Origin: G965233625 sp965233625
Lineage (GTDB): Bacteria > Planctomycetota > Planctomycetia > Pirellulales > Pirellulaceae
NCBI GenBank assembly: GCA_965233625.1
Contig: OZ247499.1
Span: 1,054,001-1,118,000 of the forward strand
Direction: 5' to 3'
Length of the DNA stretch: 64,000 nt
Positions 62,682-64,000 of this stretch are shown here, piece by piece. The notes beneath the pieces were generated by a model. The model saw only the letters and a program-made list of their open reading frames with translations, was not told the DNA's origin and did not search any database. Position 1 is the first letter of the stretch, and each line of letters opens with the position of its first letter. Made by a program: the position numbers and the translations under genes.

Positions 62682-64000
62682 ATGTCTTACCGTTCCATCA
62701 AAAAGGTGCTGGGTGAAACAAGCCTGGAACGGAAGTGCCGCTTTCTATTTGGCGCGTGCCTGTCGCTGCTGATTGGCGGCGTCTTTTACTGGGTGAACTA
62801 CAACGCCGACCGGCTGGTGCTGAACACGGCCAGGAATAACGGCCGCGATCTGGTGGATTCAATTCTGCTGCGGACCCACTTTGAAATGTGGGAGACAGAA
62901 CGCAATCAGAAAGAAGTTCTGCAAGAACTACTCGAAGACCTCGGCCACCGCAATCAGAACTACAAGCGTTACGAAATCATTGCGTTAGATGAAGGCGAAG
63001 CCGTTGATAACATCAACACCCGCATCGCCAAACCTGGCGCCGAAACAGACGTTATCAATTCCATCAAACAAAAGCTGTTGCAGCAAAAGGCGGAAATCGC
63101 TGCAGCAGAAGAAACACGAAGGCTGCTGGCTGAGGCCGCGGCCAATGAAACCACGCCGCCCGCAGCAGACGCTCTGGTGGAAGAGCCGCCGCCAGAGGTG
63201 ATCGACGCGCTGGAGGAAGGCATCCCGCCAGAGCGACCAGCTCCCGTGTTCGAAGACCGGCAGTTCACGGCCCGTAACGAGTATCATTATTATGAGCCGC
63301 TGTACTGGGAAAAAACGTGCACGCGTTGCCACTACAACCCGGAAACCGGCGGCGTGGGCGAAGACGGTCTGCCGCTGCGCGTGATCAAAGTCGTTATTCC
63401 GTACGAACCGACGCAGCGAGCTCTGGCGTGGAACAAAGCGATTCTGATCGCAACGTGGGTCATCACCGTTTTCCTGGCCATGGTCGCGTTGTACATCATC
63501 GTGCGTTACGTGATCGTCAAGCCGCTTGAGCATCTGCGCGAGGTCAGCGATAGCATCAGCCGTGGCGATACCGAGATGCGGGCGGAGATCAACACCAACG
63601 ATGAGTTTGAAGAACTCGCCGAGTCGTTCAACCGCATGCTACGGCACATGACAGAAACGCAGGCGGAGCTACGCGGGTTAAACGTTGACCTGGACGCCAA
63701 GGTGGATGAACTTGCGCAGGTGAATGTGCAGCTCTATGAAATGAATCGCGTCAAAGGCGACTTCCTGGCCAATATGAGTCACGAGCTTCGCACGCCGCTC
63801 AATAGCATCATCGGCTTCTCGGACGTGCTGCAAGGGATTGAATCGCTGACGGATAAACAGCGGCGGTACGCGAAGAACATTCAGAAGTCCGGCCGTTTGC
63901 TGCTTGAAATGATTAACGACATTCTTGATCTGGCGAAGATGGAAGCCGGCAAGATGGAAGTCCGCGTCAGCGAATTCCGTATCGACGCAGTGATTCAGGC
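62682..64000 (+). CDS. Sensor histidine kinase with c-heme sensor domain (3' end outside window)
   Basis: The first 439 residues of a membrane histidine kinase; the gene runs off the window. A membrane helix (about 21-38) is followed by a roughly 215-residue extracytoplasmic domain containing a charged Ala/Glu/Pro-rich stretch (about 140-195) and C213-T-R-C216-H217 after EYHYYEPLYWEK. A second helix (about 255-280) leads to a HAMP domain and a coiled coil, then HisKA with phospho-accepting H367 in ANMSHELRTPLNSIIGF. The EYxYxxP-x-CxxCH context matches Tll0287-like (DUF3365) heme sensor domains, so redox or gas sensing is inferred. The ATPase half and any partner regulator are not visible. Confidence 0.9.
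   Translation, partial: MSYRSIKKVLGETSLERKCRFLFGACLSLLIGGVFYWVNYNADRLVLNTARNNGRDLVDSILLRTHFEMWETERNQKEVLQELLEDLGHRNQNYKRYEIIALDEGEAVDNINTRIAKPGAETDVINSIKQKLLQQKAEIAAAEETRRLLAEAAANETTPPAADALVEEPPPEVIDALEEGIPPERPAPVFEDRQFTARNEYHYYEPLYWEKTCTRCHYNPETGGVGEDGLPLRVIKVVIPYEPTQRALAWNKAILIATWVITVFLAMVALYIIVRYVIVKPLEHLREVSDSISRGDTEMRAEINTNDEFEELAESFNRMLRHMTETQAELRGLNVDLDAKVDELAQVNVQLYEMNRVKGDFLANMSHELRTPLNSIIGFSDVLQGIESLTDKQRRYAKNIQKSGRLLLEMINDILDLAKMEAGKMEVRVSEFRIDAVIQ

Noticed and set aside
1..64000. CRISPR array, tRNA, rRNA, insertion sequence or prophage
   Set aside because: No regularly spaced repeats, no cloverleaf-like sequences with a conserved T-loop, and no transposase, integrase or phage structural genes were seen on reading both strands. 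A tRNAscan and ISfinder search would be the decisive check.

Overview
The window looks like chromosomal DNA of a Planctomycetota bacterium (probably class Planctomycetia). Reading by eye, GC content is in the high-50s percent. The assignment rests on families typical of this phylum: DUF1501 proteins, PSCyt1/DUF1549/DUF1553 cytochrome-like proteins, a PVC-type membrane-bound dehydrogenase with a C-terminal c-heme motif, sulfatase and SASA-type carbohydrate esterase genes, paralogues that begin with an NPYxSP motif, a DUF1570 gluzincin, and a formylmethanofuran dehydrogenase subunit C homologue. Gene density is high. I see no tRNA, rRNA, IS element, prophage or CRISPR array.

Layout. 1-9 kb: the end of a DUF1501 gene, moeA, an HNH endonuclease, a stand-alone PSCyt1/DUF1549/DUF1553 protein, a CPBP-family membrane protease and two tandem NPYxSP membrane paralogues. 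9-13 kb: the information-processing block dnaG-sigA, closed by a clear intrinsic terminator, then a coiled-coil zinc-ribbon protein. 13-18 kb: a membrane protein, a HAD protein, an archease-rtcB RNA ligation operon and two tandem thioredoxins. 18-30 kb: a PfkB sugar kinase, a sulfatase, a DUF1570 protein, a hisF/PilT-like/esterase run, a phosphohexomutase, a MOSC protein, a PQQ-type beta-propeller and a Vsr endonuclease.

30-42 kb: two unrecognised genes, a PcrA/UvrD helicase, a MoaD/ThiS-like protein, a PhoD-like phosphatase, a Crp/Fnr regulator, a DUF547 protein, a polytopic membrane protein and PolX. 42-49 kb: a MacAB-like exporter whose ATPase and EF-hand-bearing adaptor are adjacent, while its probable permease lies about 3.2 kb away beyond an S41 protease and a small protein. 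49-56 kb: a PVC-type dehydrogenase, an RraA-family protein, FhcC, an AT-hook protein, and a SASA esterase followed by an amidohydrolase. 56-64 kb: two tiny related membrane proteins, a translationally overlapping PSCyt1-DUF1501 pair, a glycosyltransferase, and the start of a histidine kinase whose sensor region carries a CxxCH c-heme motif.

Most genes are housekeeping or planctomycete-typical. The points most worth follow-up are the c-heme sensor kinase at the right end, the twin mini membrane proteins near 56.3-56.7 kb, the EF-hand adaptor with its separated permease, the tandem thioredoxins with altered active sites and 10-bp-phased upstream repeats, and a stand-alone Vsr. I found no gene cluster that clearly forms an undescribed defence or mobile system.
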